64,000 bases of DNA from an uncultured Eubacterium sp. (GTDB taxonomy: Bacteria; Bacillota; Clostridia; Lachnospirales; CAG-274): contig UQYD01000003.1 in the NCBI GenBank assembly GCA_900545305.1, positions 1 through 64,000 on the forward strand, given 5' to 3'. Of the stretch, positions 17,012 through 26,220 are shown piece by piece; within the stretch, counting starts at the first letter, position 1; every line of letters begins with the position of its first letter. Under the pieces are notes generated by a model. It had not been told where the DNA came from. It ran no database searches and saw nothing but the letters and a program-made list of their open reading frames with translations. Position numbers and translations under genes: made by a program.

Positions 17012-17026
17012 CTTTTGACCGGTCAT
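17012..17026. promoter_or_regulatory. 10-bp palindrome upstream of the sigma operon
   Basis: Perfect palindrome TGACCGGTCA inside TTTTGACCGGTCATTTT, about 55-65 bp upstream of the secreted-protein start. It is GC-rich compared with its surroundings and could be an operator or part of an ECF-dependent promoter. A single copy only. Confidence 0.3.
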
Positions 17027-17125
17027 TTTGTTTATTTTCTTGCGTCTTTCACATATAATACAAATGAAAAACAAAAACCGTTGCAAAAAAATTGAAATTT
17101 TTTCAAAAAATTTTTTATACATAAA

Positions 17126-17153
17126 AATCCCCACAGAAAAATTTCTGTGGGGT
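17126..17153 (-). terminator. terminator of the RND efflux operon
   Basis: Arms CCCCACAGAAA/TTTCTGTGGGG at 17129-17139 and 17142-17152; ATTTTT follows on the minus strand. Confidence 0.85.
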
Positions 17154-17160
17154 ATAATGT

Positions 17161-20100
17161 TTATTCAGCATTTTGCTGTTCTAACTTTTTATACTTTTTC
17201 TTATATGCCAAATAGTAAATCATAGGCACAAGAACAAGATTTATACACATTGAAACTGCCAAACCAGCCATCATAAGAACAGCCATAGGCACGAACATAG
17301 CATCGCCGAAAAGTGCCAAAGGTAACAAGCCTAAAACTGTAGTCATTGTAGACATCATAATAGGTCTAACTCTCTTACCACCTGCACTCTTACAAGCATC
17401 TTCCAAAGGAAGTCCTGATGCCAATTCATCATTTATAAACTCTACAAGAACTATTGCATTTGCCAATACACAACCTAGCAAACTAACTGCACCAAGAAGT
17501 GCGAACAATGCAAGTTTTTCTCCTGTAACATAAAGTGCAATAAAGCCGGCACAAAGACCAAAAGGAATAGATGTAAATACAATAGCAACCTTCTTCATTG
17601 TACCAAACTGATACATAAGAAGTAAAAGCATTACAATAAGTGAAACCCCTGCTGCTGTTGCTACATGACCCATAAGTTCCATATAATCTTTTCTTTCGCC
17701 AGTTTCCTCTATTGTTACTGTATCAGGAAAATCTGCCTTTTTAAGCATTTTTGTAAGTTTATTCTGCATATCAATATCAGAATACTTAGTAGAATTATAA
17801 CAGCCTACAACTCTACCTCTCTTACCATTTGCTCTTGTAATTGTTGTAATCTTAGGATTAAGGTCAACATTAGCAAACTGATTTACAGTATACTTCTTGC
17901 CACTTATAGATGACTTAACCTTGAAATCCTGAATTTGTTCTCTTGAATCAATATCAGAGTCCAAAACAATGTTATATTCTTTATTACCATTCTTAAACTG
18001 TGAAACTGTTCTACCCAAAAGTGCATAACTAAGTTCATTCTGAGCTTCAGCCTTTGTAAGTCCAAGAGTATTTAACTTTAATGTATCCATATCTACATAG
18101 TAGTTATAGGTATTTACTTCATTATCATTTATAATGCCCTTTGTACCTGGAATACTTGCAAGCATATCGTTTACTTGCTGTGCAGCTGAATTCAAATCAT
18201 CAAGATTATCACTATATAACTTAACTTCAATAGGCTTTGCAGTAAGTGACATAATACCAAGTTCATCAACCATAAATGTCGCTCCACCTACTCTTGAAGA
18301 AAGCTCATCTTGTAAATAGTCAACCATTTCGCTAGTAGTTTTAAATCTGCCACCCTTTTTCAAATCAATCTTTACAGAAAAATCGCCAAGGGCATTACCC
18401 TGACCTAAAGGTCTGATTGAATAATCATATCTAGGAATAGCCTTACCTACACCTGCGAGATAATACTTTGTTTCTGGCTGTTCGTCAAGAACCTTTTCAA
18501 CATTATCAATAACTTCTCTAGTCTTTGAAAGTGAAGAATCGTTTGTACCATTTACTGTAATTGTAATAACGTCTTTGTAAGCCTTTGGAACTACTTCAAA
18601 GCCAAGTTGAGTAGCTAAAAGAAGACCTACAACAATAATAGCAAATGAAGAAACAAAAGTAATCAACTTATGATTAAATGTCCAAGCAGAAACCTTATTA
18701 TAGGTATCTATTAATTTGCCATCGCCCTTTTCATTCTTCTTAGGCTCTTTTTTCTTTAAGAAGAAATAACACATAAGAGGTGTTATAACTATTGAAACTA
18801 AGAAAGAAAGCACAAGGCAAGTTATAATTACTGATGGGAATGTAAATGCCAACTGGTGATAAGCTCCCGGTAAAGTTAAAAGGGAAGCAAAAGCTGCTAC
18901 AGTAGTAAGCATTGAAACAAATACAGGAACTATAACACTAGATGTACCCTCAATAACAGCATTTCGCTTATCAAGTCCGGCATCTAACTGTGTCTGTATA
19001 GAGTCACTTACTACAACGGCATTATCAACCAGCATACCCAGTACAACTACAAGACCGGCTAAAGATACAAAGTGAATATCTAAGCCAAACAACTTCATAA
19101 CTATAAAGTTACCCAATATGGCAAGAGGCATAGCAAAAGAAATTACAAAGGCATTTCTTAAATTCATACCTACCATAATAACCAATATTACAAGTACAAT
19201 AGACTCAATAAGATTAACTATAAAGCCATTTACTGAAGTATTTACATCTGTAGGCTGGAAGTATACAGTATTTGCTGTTATACCCTCCGGCAATGTTTTG
19301 CTGTAATCATCTATTGTCTTTGTAAGCACATCAGCCAATGAAACAGCATTTACACTATCATCAAAGTATACAGCTATTACATCACTTTTTTGCTTATTGT
19401 AAAGATAATAAGCATCATCTTCCGGAACATCAGTTGTAATAGTAGCAATGTCTTTTAACCTAGTAATAACACCACTATCTGACGCACCAATTACCAAGTT
19501 ACCAATGTCATCAACAGTTTTAAATCTGTCAGTTGCATCTACACTAATTTTATTATCGTCTACTTTTATTGAACCTGTAGGAACAACTTTATTCTGTGCC
19601 CCAATAAGAGTTGCAATTTCAGCCATTGAAACTGACTGATTATTTAACTTACTGCTATCAACAACAATCTTAATTTCTGATGCAACATTACCAGAAATTG
19701 AAACCTTTGATACACCGCCAATATCTCTCAAATCATCAGCAAGTACATTTGTTCTCTGATTTAATTCATCATTTGAAATATTGTCGCCAGAAACAGCAAC
19801 TAAAACACCGGCTACATCCATTATATCGTCATCAACTCTAATGTAGCTAACACCTGATGGCAATTCAGACTGGAGAGCATTCATTTTAAGTCTTAAATCG
19901 TCCCAAGCATCATCTACTTCGTCCTGTGACAAATTCATATTAAGAACAACACTTGTTGTACTTACATTTTCCGAAATATTTGTAGTACAGTTGTCATATC
20001 CGTTAAGCTCCATACATTTTTGCTCAACAGGTTTTGCAACTAATTCTTCCAATTCCTCAGCTGACGCACCAGGATATACAACAGAAACTGCAGCAACTGG

Positions 20101-20235
20101 TACTATAACCTTTGGGAAATGCTGTTTAGGAATCATAACATAAGATACTAAACCACCTATAAGTACAAGTATCATTATGAGAATAATCATAGGTTTTCTA
20201 TCCAGAATACCTGCTACGAAATTCTTTTTACCCAT
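17161..20235 (-). CDS. RND-family efflux transporter
   Basis: A 1024-residue proton-driven exporter of the AcrB/MMPL-type RND superfamily in the cytoplasmic membrane. It has the classic layout: one N-terminal helix (MIILIMILVLIGGLVSYVMIP), a large outer domain, a 5-helix bundle with AGLVVVLGMLVDNAVVVSDSIQ carrying the proton-relay Asp, a second extracellular domain, and a C-terminal bundle (GLLPLALFGDAMFVPMAVLMMAGLAVSMC). It is 3 bp after its membrane-fusion partner, so they form a two-gene operon. No outer-membrane factor is present, as expected in a monoderm cell. Substrates (drugs, lipids, peptides) are not predictable. Confidence 0.9.
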   Translation of the reverse strand: MGKKNFVAGILDRKPMIILIMILVLIGGLVSYVMIPKQHFPKVIVPVAAVSVVYPGASAEELEELVAKPVEQKCMELNGYDNCTTNISENVSTTSVVLNMNLSQDEVDDAWDDLRLKMNALQSELPSGVSYIRVDDDIMDVAGVLVAVSGDNISNDELNQRTNVLADDLRDIGGVSKVSISGNVASEIKIVVDSSKLNNQSVSMAEIATLIGAQNKVVPTGSIKVDDNKISVDATDRFKTVDDIGNLVIGASDSGVITRLKDIATITTDVPEDDAYYLYNKQKSDVIAVYFDDSVNAVSLADVLTKTIDDYSKTLPEGITANTVYFQPTDVNTSVNGFIVNLIESIVLVILVIMVGMNLRNAFVISFAMPLAILGNFIVMKLFGLDIHFVSLAGLVVVLGMLVDNAVVVSDSIQTQLDAGLDKRNAVIEGTSSVIVPVFVSMLTTVAAFASLLTLPGAYHQLAFTFPSVIITCLVLSFLVSIVITPLMCYFFLKKKEPKKNEKGDGKLIDTYNKVSAWTFNHKLITFVSSFAIIVVGLLLATQLGFEVVPKAYKDVITITVNGTNDSSLSKTREVIDNVEKVLDEQPETKYYLAGVGKAIPRYDYSIRPLGQGNALGDFSVKIDLKKGGRFKTTSEMVDYLQDELSSRVGGATFMVDELGIMSLTAKPIEVKLYSDNLDDLNSAAQQVNDMLASIPGTKGIINDNEVNTYNYYVDMDTLKLNTLGLTKAEAQNELSYALLGRTVSQFKNGNKEYNIVLDSDIDSREQIQDFKVKSSISGKKYTVNQFANVDLNPKITTITRANGKRGRVVGCYNSTKYSDIDMQNKLTKMLKKADFPDTVTIEETGERKDYMELMGHVATAAGVSLIVMLLLLMYQFGTMKKVAIVFTSIPFGLCAGFIALYVTGEKLALFALLGAVSLLGCVLANAIVLVEFINDELASGLPLEDACKSAGGKRVRPIMMSTMTTVLGLLPLALFGDAMFVPMAVLMMAGLAVSMCINLVLVPMIYYLAYKKKYKKLEQQNAE

Positions 20236-20238
20236 ATA

Positions 20239-21603
20239 TTATTCCCCCTCTACCTTTACTGTATCATTTTCTCTCAGGCTTCTTACGCCGTCAGTAATAA
20301 TAGTGGCAGTTGGGTCATCAATCTTTACTTCTACCTTATCGCCGTCAATACTTCCTCTTACAACCTGTTTTTTATAAACCTTGTTTTCTGAATTTATTGC
20401 ATAAACATAGTCAACACCGTCCATATTAAATACAGCATTAATAGGAACATAACAGCCTGTAGCACTACCTGTTACAATCTTTACATTAACAGTTTCGCCA
20501 ATAGTAAACTTATCTGCCGGAACAGATATATCTACAGCATATGTTCTTGTATCTTCATTAGGGTACTGTGCTATAGTAGATATTGTGCCTGTTACACCGT
20601 CTTTAATTATAGCCTTTCCACCTAACTTAATTTTAGAAATATCCTCATCAGACACCCCTACAGATACAACCATATCTGTACTCTTTGCTACAACAACTGG
20701 ATAACCGGCAGCTATTACTTCACCCTCTTTGTAAGGAAGTTCCATAACATATCCGTCAGCATCAGCTGTTATTGTAGAGTCGTTAATATTCTTCTGAATA
20801 ATATCTCCACTTGTGTTAGCAGAACTTACAGCAGCCTGTGCAGCCTTAACATCTTTATCCTTACTTACATAGAGATTATTAAGAGTGTCCTGAGCTGTCT
20901 TCTTCTTGTCATAAAGTGAGCTGACTTCTGCTTTCTTAGACTGTAATTCAGCCTTTGCACTATTAAGTTCAGCTACCTTTGTGTCATATTCTGCCTGTTT
21001 AGAAACAAGATTAGTTTCCAAATCCTTTACATCACTGTCTGAAACACCACCGGCATTATTTAAAGCCTTTGCATCACTTAATTTCTGTTTAAGTCTGTTT
21101 AAAGCATTTTCAGCTGCATCAAGGGCAACCTGATTTGCGTCAATAGATTTCTGACCAGCTTCAATACCCTGTTCTGCTGCTGCAATAGAGGTATTAAGTG
21201 TTTCAATACTTGTTTTTGCAGCCTGTATATTTGTATCGTAGGTACTAATAGTCTTTTCAAGGGTAGCCTTTGCAGTTTCAGAAGTATTGCCACTTATATC
21301 TGCTGTATATTGCAAAGTCTTAGTGTCCATAGTTGCCAAAACATCGCCCTTTTTGAACTTCTGACCTTTTTCTACATTTATTGTAGCAATCTTACCACTC
21401 ATCAAAAATGAATAATTTTTGGTATCCTTAGCCTTTACAACTCCAATATATGTTAAGCCATCTACCAATGACTGTTCCTGAACTGATTGAGCTTTTACAA
21501 TCTTAGGTGTAACTTTGACATCTTCGTCTTTTTTAGTTCCACAACCTGACAATAGGGAAACACAAAGTAAAGATGCAGTCACTATCGCTACATTTCGCTT
21601 CAT
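20239..21603 (-). CDS. membrane-fusion (HlyD/MFP) lipoprotein of RND pump
   Basis: A 454-residue periplasmic-adaptor-like protein that bridges the RND exporter. Residues 1-22 are a lipoprotein signal (LLSGC). Then comes a lipoyl-like half (YIGVVKAKDTKNYSFLMSGKIATINVEKGQKFKKGDVLATMD), a long coiled-coil hairpin (about residues 90-260, with AAEQGIEAG and AELNSAKAELQSKKAEVSSL), the second lipoyl half (ADGYVMELPYKEGEVIAAGYPVVV) and a beta-barrel tail (YVPINAVFNMDGVDYVYAI). The long hairpin is notable in an organism without an outer membrane. Promoter TTGATA-17-TAAAAT is upstream at 21665-21693. Confidence 0.88.
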   Translation of the reverse strand: MKRNVAIVTASLLCVSLLSGCGTKKDEDVKVTPKIVKAQSVQEQSLVDGLTYIGVVKAKDTKNYSFLMSGKIATINVEKGQKFKKGDVLATMDTKTLQYTADISGNTSETAKATLEKTISTYDTNIQAAKTSIETLNTSIAAAEQGIEAGQKSIDANQVALDAAENALNRLKQKLSDAKALNNAGGVSDSDVKDLETNLVSKQAEYDTKVAELNSAKAELQSKKAEVSSLYDKKKTAQDTLNNLYVSKDKDVKAAQAAVSSANTSGDIIQKNINDSTITADADGYVMELPYKEGEVIAAGYPVVVAKSTDMVVSVGVSDEDISKIKLGGKAIIKDGVTGTISTIAQYPNEDTRTYAVDISVPADKFTIGETVNVKIVTGSATGCYVPINAVFNMDGVDYVYAINSENKVYKKQVVRGSIDGDKVEVKIDDPTATIITDGVRSLRENDTVKVEGE

Positions 21604-21664
21604 ATATATTCCTCCTTAAAACATTTTATTGCCATTTATTAACAGCAATTTGCCTTATAACAGT

Positions 21665-21693
21665 ATTTTATATTTTTATTATAAATTTATCAA
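21665..21693 (-). promoter_or_regulatory. putative sigma-A promoter of the RND operon
   Basis: Minus-strand TTGATA (21688-21693) and TAAAAT (21665-21670) with a 17-bp spacer, about 60 bp upstream of the adaptor start. Region 21604-21872 holds only this and the terminator at 21837-21856. Confidence 0.5.
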
Positions 21694-21831
21694 TGGGCAA
21701 TATTTCCGTTAAAGTGACTTATTACACATTTTATAGCAAAAGTGTGTAATAAACCTTAAATATATTAAAATTCGATTAAAAAACAATTAGTTTTTGCTAA
21801 AATAAATTTATTATTCTCCATTTTGATACAA

Positions 21832-21861
21832 AAAAAGGGAACGCAAAAGCGTTCCCAAAAA
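21832..21861. terminator. bidirectional terminator after the pectate lyase
   Basis: GGGAACGC/GCGTTCCC arms (21837-21844, 21849-21856) flanked by A-run and A/T-runs on both sides. On the minus strand it ends the pectate-lyase transcript. Confidence 0.85.
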
Positions 21862-21872
21862 AATCAATATAA

Positions 21873-24275
21873 TTATTTTTCACAAGGCATCTTGAATGTT
21901 GAATCAAGACTCTTCTGTAATACATAAGTTGCATCAGCAGCTGTAAGAACTCCACTCTTATCAACATCAATGTAAGTCATATACTTATCTGTAACTGTTT
22001 CAAGAGTAGTAGGAGCATCTGTTAATACCTTCTGCATAATCATAGCAGAGTCAGCAGCTGTAACTGCTGTATCGTTATCAGCATCACCATAAACATAAGT
22101 TTCACCTTCAGAAACTACGCCAACAACTGGCTTAGTTACTGTAAGTGTTCTTTCTGTATCGGAAGTAGCTGTTACAAAGTAAACACTGCTAATTTCAGAT
22201 ACATCAATAGCTGCTGTTAATGGAGCCATATCATCAATAGTAAGTGTAACTGTCTTGTTATCAATATCAAATTCGAACTTATAGTTATAAGCCTTATCTA
22301 ATTCAAGAGCAGTTGTTGATGAAACATATTCCTTATTGATACCTCTTAAAGCAAGGTTCTTACTTGCATCAGTTGTGAAAGCAGCAATTTCGTTTGCTTC
22401 GCCTGCTGCATTAATACCCTTTACACGACAGAATGCCCACTTACTACCTGCCTTACCACCAGCTGTAAGCTTACCTGTAATAACAAGCTTGCCACTCTTT
22501 TGTGGTTCAAATGTATTGTTCCATGCACTTGAAGCATTTGTTGCATTATCCTGTAAGAGATATTCATCTGTATCAGCAAAGTAAAGTACATCTACTGTAC
22601 CATCAGGAGTAATATCAGCCGGTTCAAAAGTCTTTGATGAAGAAACATCAAGGTGCTTTAAACCGTCATCTACTGTAGTTGTTTCTGTTGGTGCTTCAGT
22701 AGTAATTTCTGTTGTAGTTTCTGTAGATACTGTAGATGCTGTTACATCAGGGTTTGTATTTATAGAGCCTGCGTCAGCCTTTGTGTCTTCAAGAACACCA
22801 GCATAAGTAGAACATTCTGCCTTTGCCTGTTCAGCTGTATCCATCTTTTCTACATTACTTGCACCATTGCTGTAATAGAATACGCTTGAGTTTGTATCAA
22901 AACTTGGGTTTGCATTCTTATTACCAGTTGTTGTAAGAGCTGCATCTCTTGATGCATCAGTCATAATGTTATCTCTCTTGCTATACTTAGAAGAAGTAAG
23001 TATATCGCCAACAGCCTTTATAGCTGGGTTACCTTCTGAACTATTTGCAGTTACCTTATAGCAGTTTGAAGAACCTTCAAAATACTGATTTTCACTTAAT
23101 ACTAAAGCACTTGCTCTTGCATCAATACAAGTACCACAGTTAAGGTAATAGTTGTTGTACATATGAAGGTTTACCTGTCTTGTAAGTGGAAGTCTTGACT
23201 TACAACCATTGAAGAAGTTGTGGTGGTATGTATAGTTATAACTCTTTACTGAGTCAGAACCACCATTAAGGCTTGTCTTATGTGTCTGGTTATATCTACA
23301 GTAAGCAATAGTTACATTAGAGTTACCATTCATATCTGTAGCACCATCACCGTCGCCCTTATCTTTTTCATCTGTAATGTCATACTTGTTTTCACCTATG
23401 TTAAATACACAGTTGTGAAGCCAGAAATACTTTGAATTTTCTGCAGCACAGGCATCTTCAGGATACTTTGAGAAAGTAAGATTTCTTACTTCAACATCCT
23501 GACAGTTACTCTTGAAAGTGAAGCCCCACTTTAAGATATTAGCATCTTCGCCAATACCTTCAACAGTAAGACCACCCTTAGAACCTGTTACATCAAGCAT
23601 ATTAAAGTATGAATCTTTACCATTTGAAATAATCTTATCAGTAAGACCATCAATAGCAACTACACCATTGTTAATATCTGTAGTCTTTGTACCATCAGCA
23701 TCTCTAGTCTGAGTATCAATAGTACCAATAATTCTTACTGCAAGTGGCTTTGAAATTCTGCTAGCATTCTTTAAGATATTACCAATACCTGTAAGACCGT
23801 TGTATGTAACAGTATTCTTTGTTTCGTTTGTAACATAAATTACATCAGCATTTGACTTAAGTGTACCGTCTTCGTTGTATGCACCAATGCCACTATGGTT
23901 AAAGAATGCATAACCTGAACGGTCATTTGCCTTTGTAGTTACATTGTAGTAAGCTGTTGTACCATCAGTACCTACAAGCTTAATAGTATATTCCGTATTT
24001 TTTGCAAGGCCAGGAATATCAACTCTACCTTCTGAATTTCTGATAAGTTCGCTATCTACCTTAGTGTAGCTATTTTCAGTAGTTTTCTTATAAGAAACTT
24101 CTGAAACACTACCAGTAAACTTGGCATAGGCATATTCATTCCAGCCATAGCAACCCTGTACAGAAAAAGCTTCAGTTGCTGATGCTGTAGCTACATCTGC
24201 ATTTGCAGTCATAGGAACAATGCCTACTGTAGCAAGCATAGCAATACTTAAAAATAAGCTAAATATTTTTTTCAT
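21873..24275 (-). CDS. pectate lyase (PL1) with type I dockerin
   Basis: An 800-residue secreted enzyme cleaving polygalacturonate by beta-elimination. ATG 24275 follows AGGGAGAG and starts a signal peptide (FSLFLSIAMLATVGIVPMTANA). Order: an N-terminal Fn3-like region (about 30-120), a right-handed parallel beta-helix of pectate lyase family 1 (about 120-480) with SNVTIAYCRYNQTHKTSLNGGSDS, YTYHHNFFNGCKSRLPLTR (catalytic Arg region) and VNLHMYNNYYLNCGTCIDARA, a Thr/Glu-rich linker, a beta-sandwich-like domain (about 560-725) that may bind carbohydrate, and a C-terminal dockerin with two calcium loops, GDADNDTAVTAADSAMIMQK and IDVDKSGVLTAADATYVLQK. The dockerin should bind a cohesin on a cellulosome-type scaffold, not present here. 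Confidence 0.9.
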   Translation of the reverse strand: MKKIFSLFLSIAMLATVGIVPMTANADVATASATEAFSVQGCYGWNEYAYAKFTGSVSEVSYKKTTENSYTKVDSELIRNSEGRVDIPGLAKNTEYTIKLVGTDGTTAYYNVTTKANDRSGYAFFNHSGIGAYNEDGTLKSNADVIYVTNETKNTVTYNGLTGIGNILKNASRISKPLAVRIIGTIDTQTRDADGTKTTDINNGVVAIDGLTDKIISNGKDSYFNMLDVTGSKGGLTVEGIGEDANILKWGFTFKSNCQDVEVRNLTFSKYPEDACAAENSKYFWLHNCVFNIGENKYDITDEKDKGDGDGATDMNGNSNVTIAYCRYNQTHKTSLNGGSDSVKSYNYTYHHNFFNGCKSRLPLTRQVNLHMYNNYYLNCGTCIDARASALVLSENQYFEGSSNCYKVTANSSEGNPAIKAVGDILTSSKYSKRDNIMTDASRDAALTTTGNKNANPSFDTNSSVFYYSNGASNVEKMDTAEQAKAECSTYAGVLEDTKADAGSINTNPDVTASTVSTETTTEITTEAPTETTTVDDGLKHLDVSSSKTFEPADITPDGTVDVLYFADTDEYLLQDNATNASSAWNNTFEPQKSGKLVITGKLTAGGKAGSKWAFCRVKGINAAGEANEIAAFTTDASKNLALRGINKEYVSSTTALELDKAYNYKFEFDIDNKTVTLTIDDMAPLTAAIDVSEISSVYFVTATSDTERTLTVTKPVVGVVSEGETYVYGDADNDTAVTAADSAMIMQKVLTDAPTTLETVTDKYMTYIDVDKSGVLTAADATYVLQKSLDSTFKMPCEK

Positions 24276-24489
24276 ATAGCTCTCCCTTTCTATATAATTT
24301 TTCTGTGTAATTATATCACATTTATCCACTATATGGAACTTATTTTTGTAAATTTTTTCTTTAATCCACATTTTTGTGAAATATTACTTTTAATCTTTTG
24401 CACATATTAACCTTTTTGAAACTTTATATTTGTTGTAACATTCTATTTTTTATGTTAAAATTGTTCAAAGTACAGTAAGGGAGGCAGTT

Positions 24490-25077
24490 ATGGAAAGAAA
24501 AACTGATTTGAGAATTGTAAAAACTAAAAAAGCTATCAAAACAGCCTTTTTAAATCTTTTAAAGGAAAATAAATATCACAATATAACAATAAGTGCAATT
24601 TCTGAAACTGCTCTTATAAACAGAAAAACATTTTATGCACATTATGAAACTAAAGATGAGCTTTATGCCGATGTTATAGAAGATGCCCTTAAGGTTCTTT
24701 CACCTTTAAAGGTTTTAAACGAAATCGGTACTGTTGAAACTGAAAAAAAGAAAAAAGAATTTATATATCAGACCTTATTAAACTGGAAAAAAAATAAGGA
24801 TATGTTATCTGCTCTGCTTTCAGAAAATTCCGATGGAACTTTTCAACAAAAACTTATGGAACAATTATCACAAATTGTAATTTCTAAAAAAGAGGTTGCA
24901 AAAAACTTAGAGGGAACACCTTTTGATATAGATGTAATATGCAATATATATTTCAATACATTCTTTTGCATACTTTCCCATTGGATAGAGGGAGAGTCAC
25001 AAGACCCAATGCAACCTATAGAAATGATAACTCATATATTTTCAAAAGAGTATTTAGGATTTTTAGGACTTTCGTAA
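24490..25077 (+). CDS. TetR/AcrR-family transcriptional regulator
   Basis: A 195-residue one-component repressor. The N-terminal helix-turn-helix (residues about 8-55) reads RIVKTKKAIKTAFLNLLKENKYHNITISAISETALINRKTFYAHYETKDELYADVI, matching TetR_N; the rest is a variable ligand-binding and dimer domain (TetR_C-like). It is divergent from the pectate-lyase gene across a 214-bp gap and is followed by a strong terminator. The target is unknown: self, the lyase, or the RND pump nearby. No clear palindromic operator was found in the gap. Confidence 0.85.
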   Translation: MERKTDLRIVKTKKAIKTAFLNLLKENKYHNITISAISETALINRKTFYAHYETKDELYADVIEDALKVLSPLKVLNEIGTVETEKKKKEFIYQTLLNWKKNKDMLSALLSENSDGTFQQKLMEQLSQIVISKKEVAKNLEGTPFDIDVICNIYFNTFFCILSHWIEGESQDPMQPIEMITHIFSKEYLGFLGLS

Positions 25078-25080
25078 AAA

Positions 25081-25127
25081 AATACCTTTCACATAGGAAC
25101 TTAGCCTTTGTGAAAGGTATTTTTATT
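25081..25127. terminator. terminator between convergent tetR-type gene and metA
   Basis: Thirteen-bp arms AATACCTTTCACA/TGTGAAAGGTATT at 25081-25093 and 25110-25122 followed by TTTTA; the upstream A-run makes it work on both strands. Confidence 0.85.
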
Positions 25128-25142
25128 AAAATAACAATTTAT

Positions 25143-26048
25143 TTACCACTCAAATGGTGTAAGCTGATATACAAGATAATTTATCCAGTTTGTATAAAGC
25201 AAGCTACTATGTGCTTTCCAAAGAGAAACTGGCTCTTTAGTTGGGTCATTATCTTTAAAATAGTTTTTAGGAATTTCAGGATTTAAACCCTTTTCATAAT
25301 CTCTGAAATATTCGTTCTTGAGAGTATCTGAGTCATATTCAAAATGTCCCATTACAAATATTTGTCTGCCTTCCTTGGCATAAACTATGCAAACTCCAGC
25401 TTCTTTAGATGAAGATATAATCTGTAATTCCGGATTTTTTTCAATATCCTCTGCTCTTACCTCTGTGTGTCTTGAATGAGGTACGTAGAATACATCGTCA
25501 AAACCTCTTAACAAGTCATAGTGGTTGTACACCTTTGTATGCTCAAACACACCAAACATCTTTTTATCAAGCTGATACTTTGGTATACCATAGTGATAGT
25601 ATAAACCAGCCTGTGCACCCCAACAAATATGGAAAGTAGATGTAACATTAGTCTTACTCCATTCCATAATTTCGCACAATTCGCTCCAGTAATTTACTTC
25701 TTCATACGGCATTTGTTCAACTGGTGCACCTGTAATAATCATACCGTCAAAGCGTGTATCTCTTATATCATCAAAGACGCTGTAAAACTCATCAAGATAA
25801 GCCTCACTTGTATGCTTTGAAATATGGCTTTCCATTCTTATAAATGTTACCTGTAACTGCAATGGTGTATTACTTAAAAGTCTTAAAATCTGAACCTCTG
25901 TCTGCTGTTTATTAGGCATCAAATTTACAACAAGAATTTTAAGAGGACGAATATCCTGATGGAATGCTCTATCCTCACCCATTACGAAAATACTTTCCCC
26001 TCTCAGTATCCCCTTTGCAGGTAAATTATCCTTAACCTTTATAGGCAT
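25143..26048 (-). CDS. metA: homoserine O-acetyltransferase (MetA family)
   Basis: First step of methionine synthesis by acylation of homoserine. The 301-residue protein has the MetA/HTS signature: catalytic Cys142 in [15 protein letters not shown], the His of PHSRHTE, and [12 protein letters not shown] with the catalytic Glu. Residue 111 is Glu ([13 protein letters not shown]), the residue linked in this family to use of acetyl-CoA, whereas Gly at that place is linked to succinyl-CoA; so O-acetylhomoserine is the likelier product despite the older succinyltransferase name. Ribosome site AAGGAAAGAG. No SAM riboswitch is visible upstream. Confidence 0.92.
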   Translation of the reverse strand: MPIKVKDNLPAKGILRGESIFVMGEDRAFHQDIRPLKILVVNLMPNKQQTEVQILRLLSNTPLQLQVTFIRMESHISKHTSEAYLDEFYSVFDDIRDTRFDGMIITGAPVEQMPYEEVNYWSELCEIMEWSKTNVTSTFHICWGAQAGLYYHYGIPKYQLDKKMFGVFEHTKVYNHYDLLRGFDDVFYVPHSRHTEVRAEDIEKNPELQIISSSKEAGVCIVYAKEGRQIFVMGHFEYDSDTLKNEYFRDYEKGLNPEIPKNYFKDNDPTKEPVSLWKAHSSLLYTNWINYLVYQLTPFEW

Positions 26049-26166
26049 ATAATCACTCTTTCCTTTTCTGAATACTAATACTAATTATAAAGTATAACAT
26101 ATTTTTTCAAAATTGAACAGACAAAATAAAAAAAAGACTGGATATATAGGTACTATTATTGTAAAA

Positions 26167-26194
26167 TACATTTAAAGGGTAAATTTTAAATGTA
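26167..26194. promoter_or_regulatory. inverted repeat upstream of GH28 gene
   Basis: Perfect 10-bp arms TACATTTAAA/TTTAAATGTA (26167-26176, 26185-26194) with an 8-bp loop, 27-54 bp before the start codon and upstream of the ribosome site GGAGG (26211-26215). It is a plausible operator for a pectin-responsive regulator; no binding protein is assigned. Confidence 0.4.
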
Positions 26195-26220
26195 CATAAA
26201 AATATTTTACGGAGGTTTTT

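Noticed and set aside
21604..21872. TetR operator before the RND operon
   Set aside because: No palindrome clear enough to claim; the TetR gene lies 2.9 kb away behind the pectate lyase.
26049..26220. SAM or T-box riboswitch upstream of metA or metN
   Set aside because: I looked for S-box and T-box sequence signatures near metA (25.1-26.2 kb) and metN (33.36-33.59 kb) and saw none.
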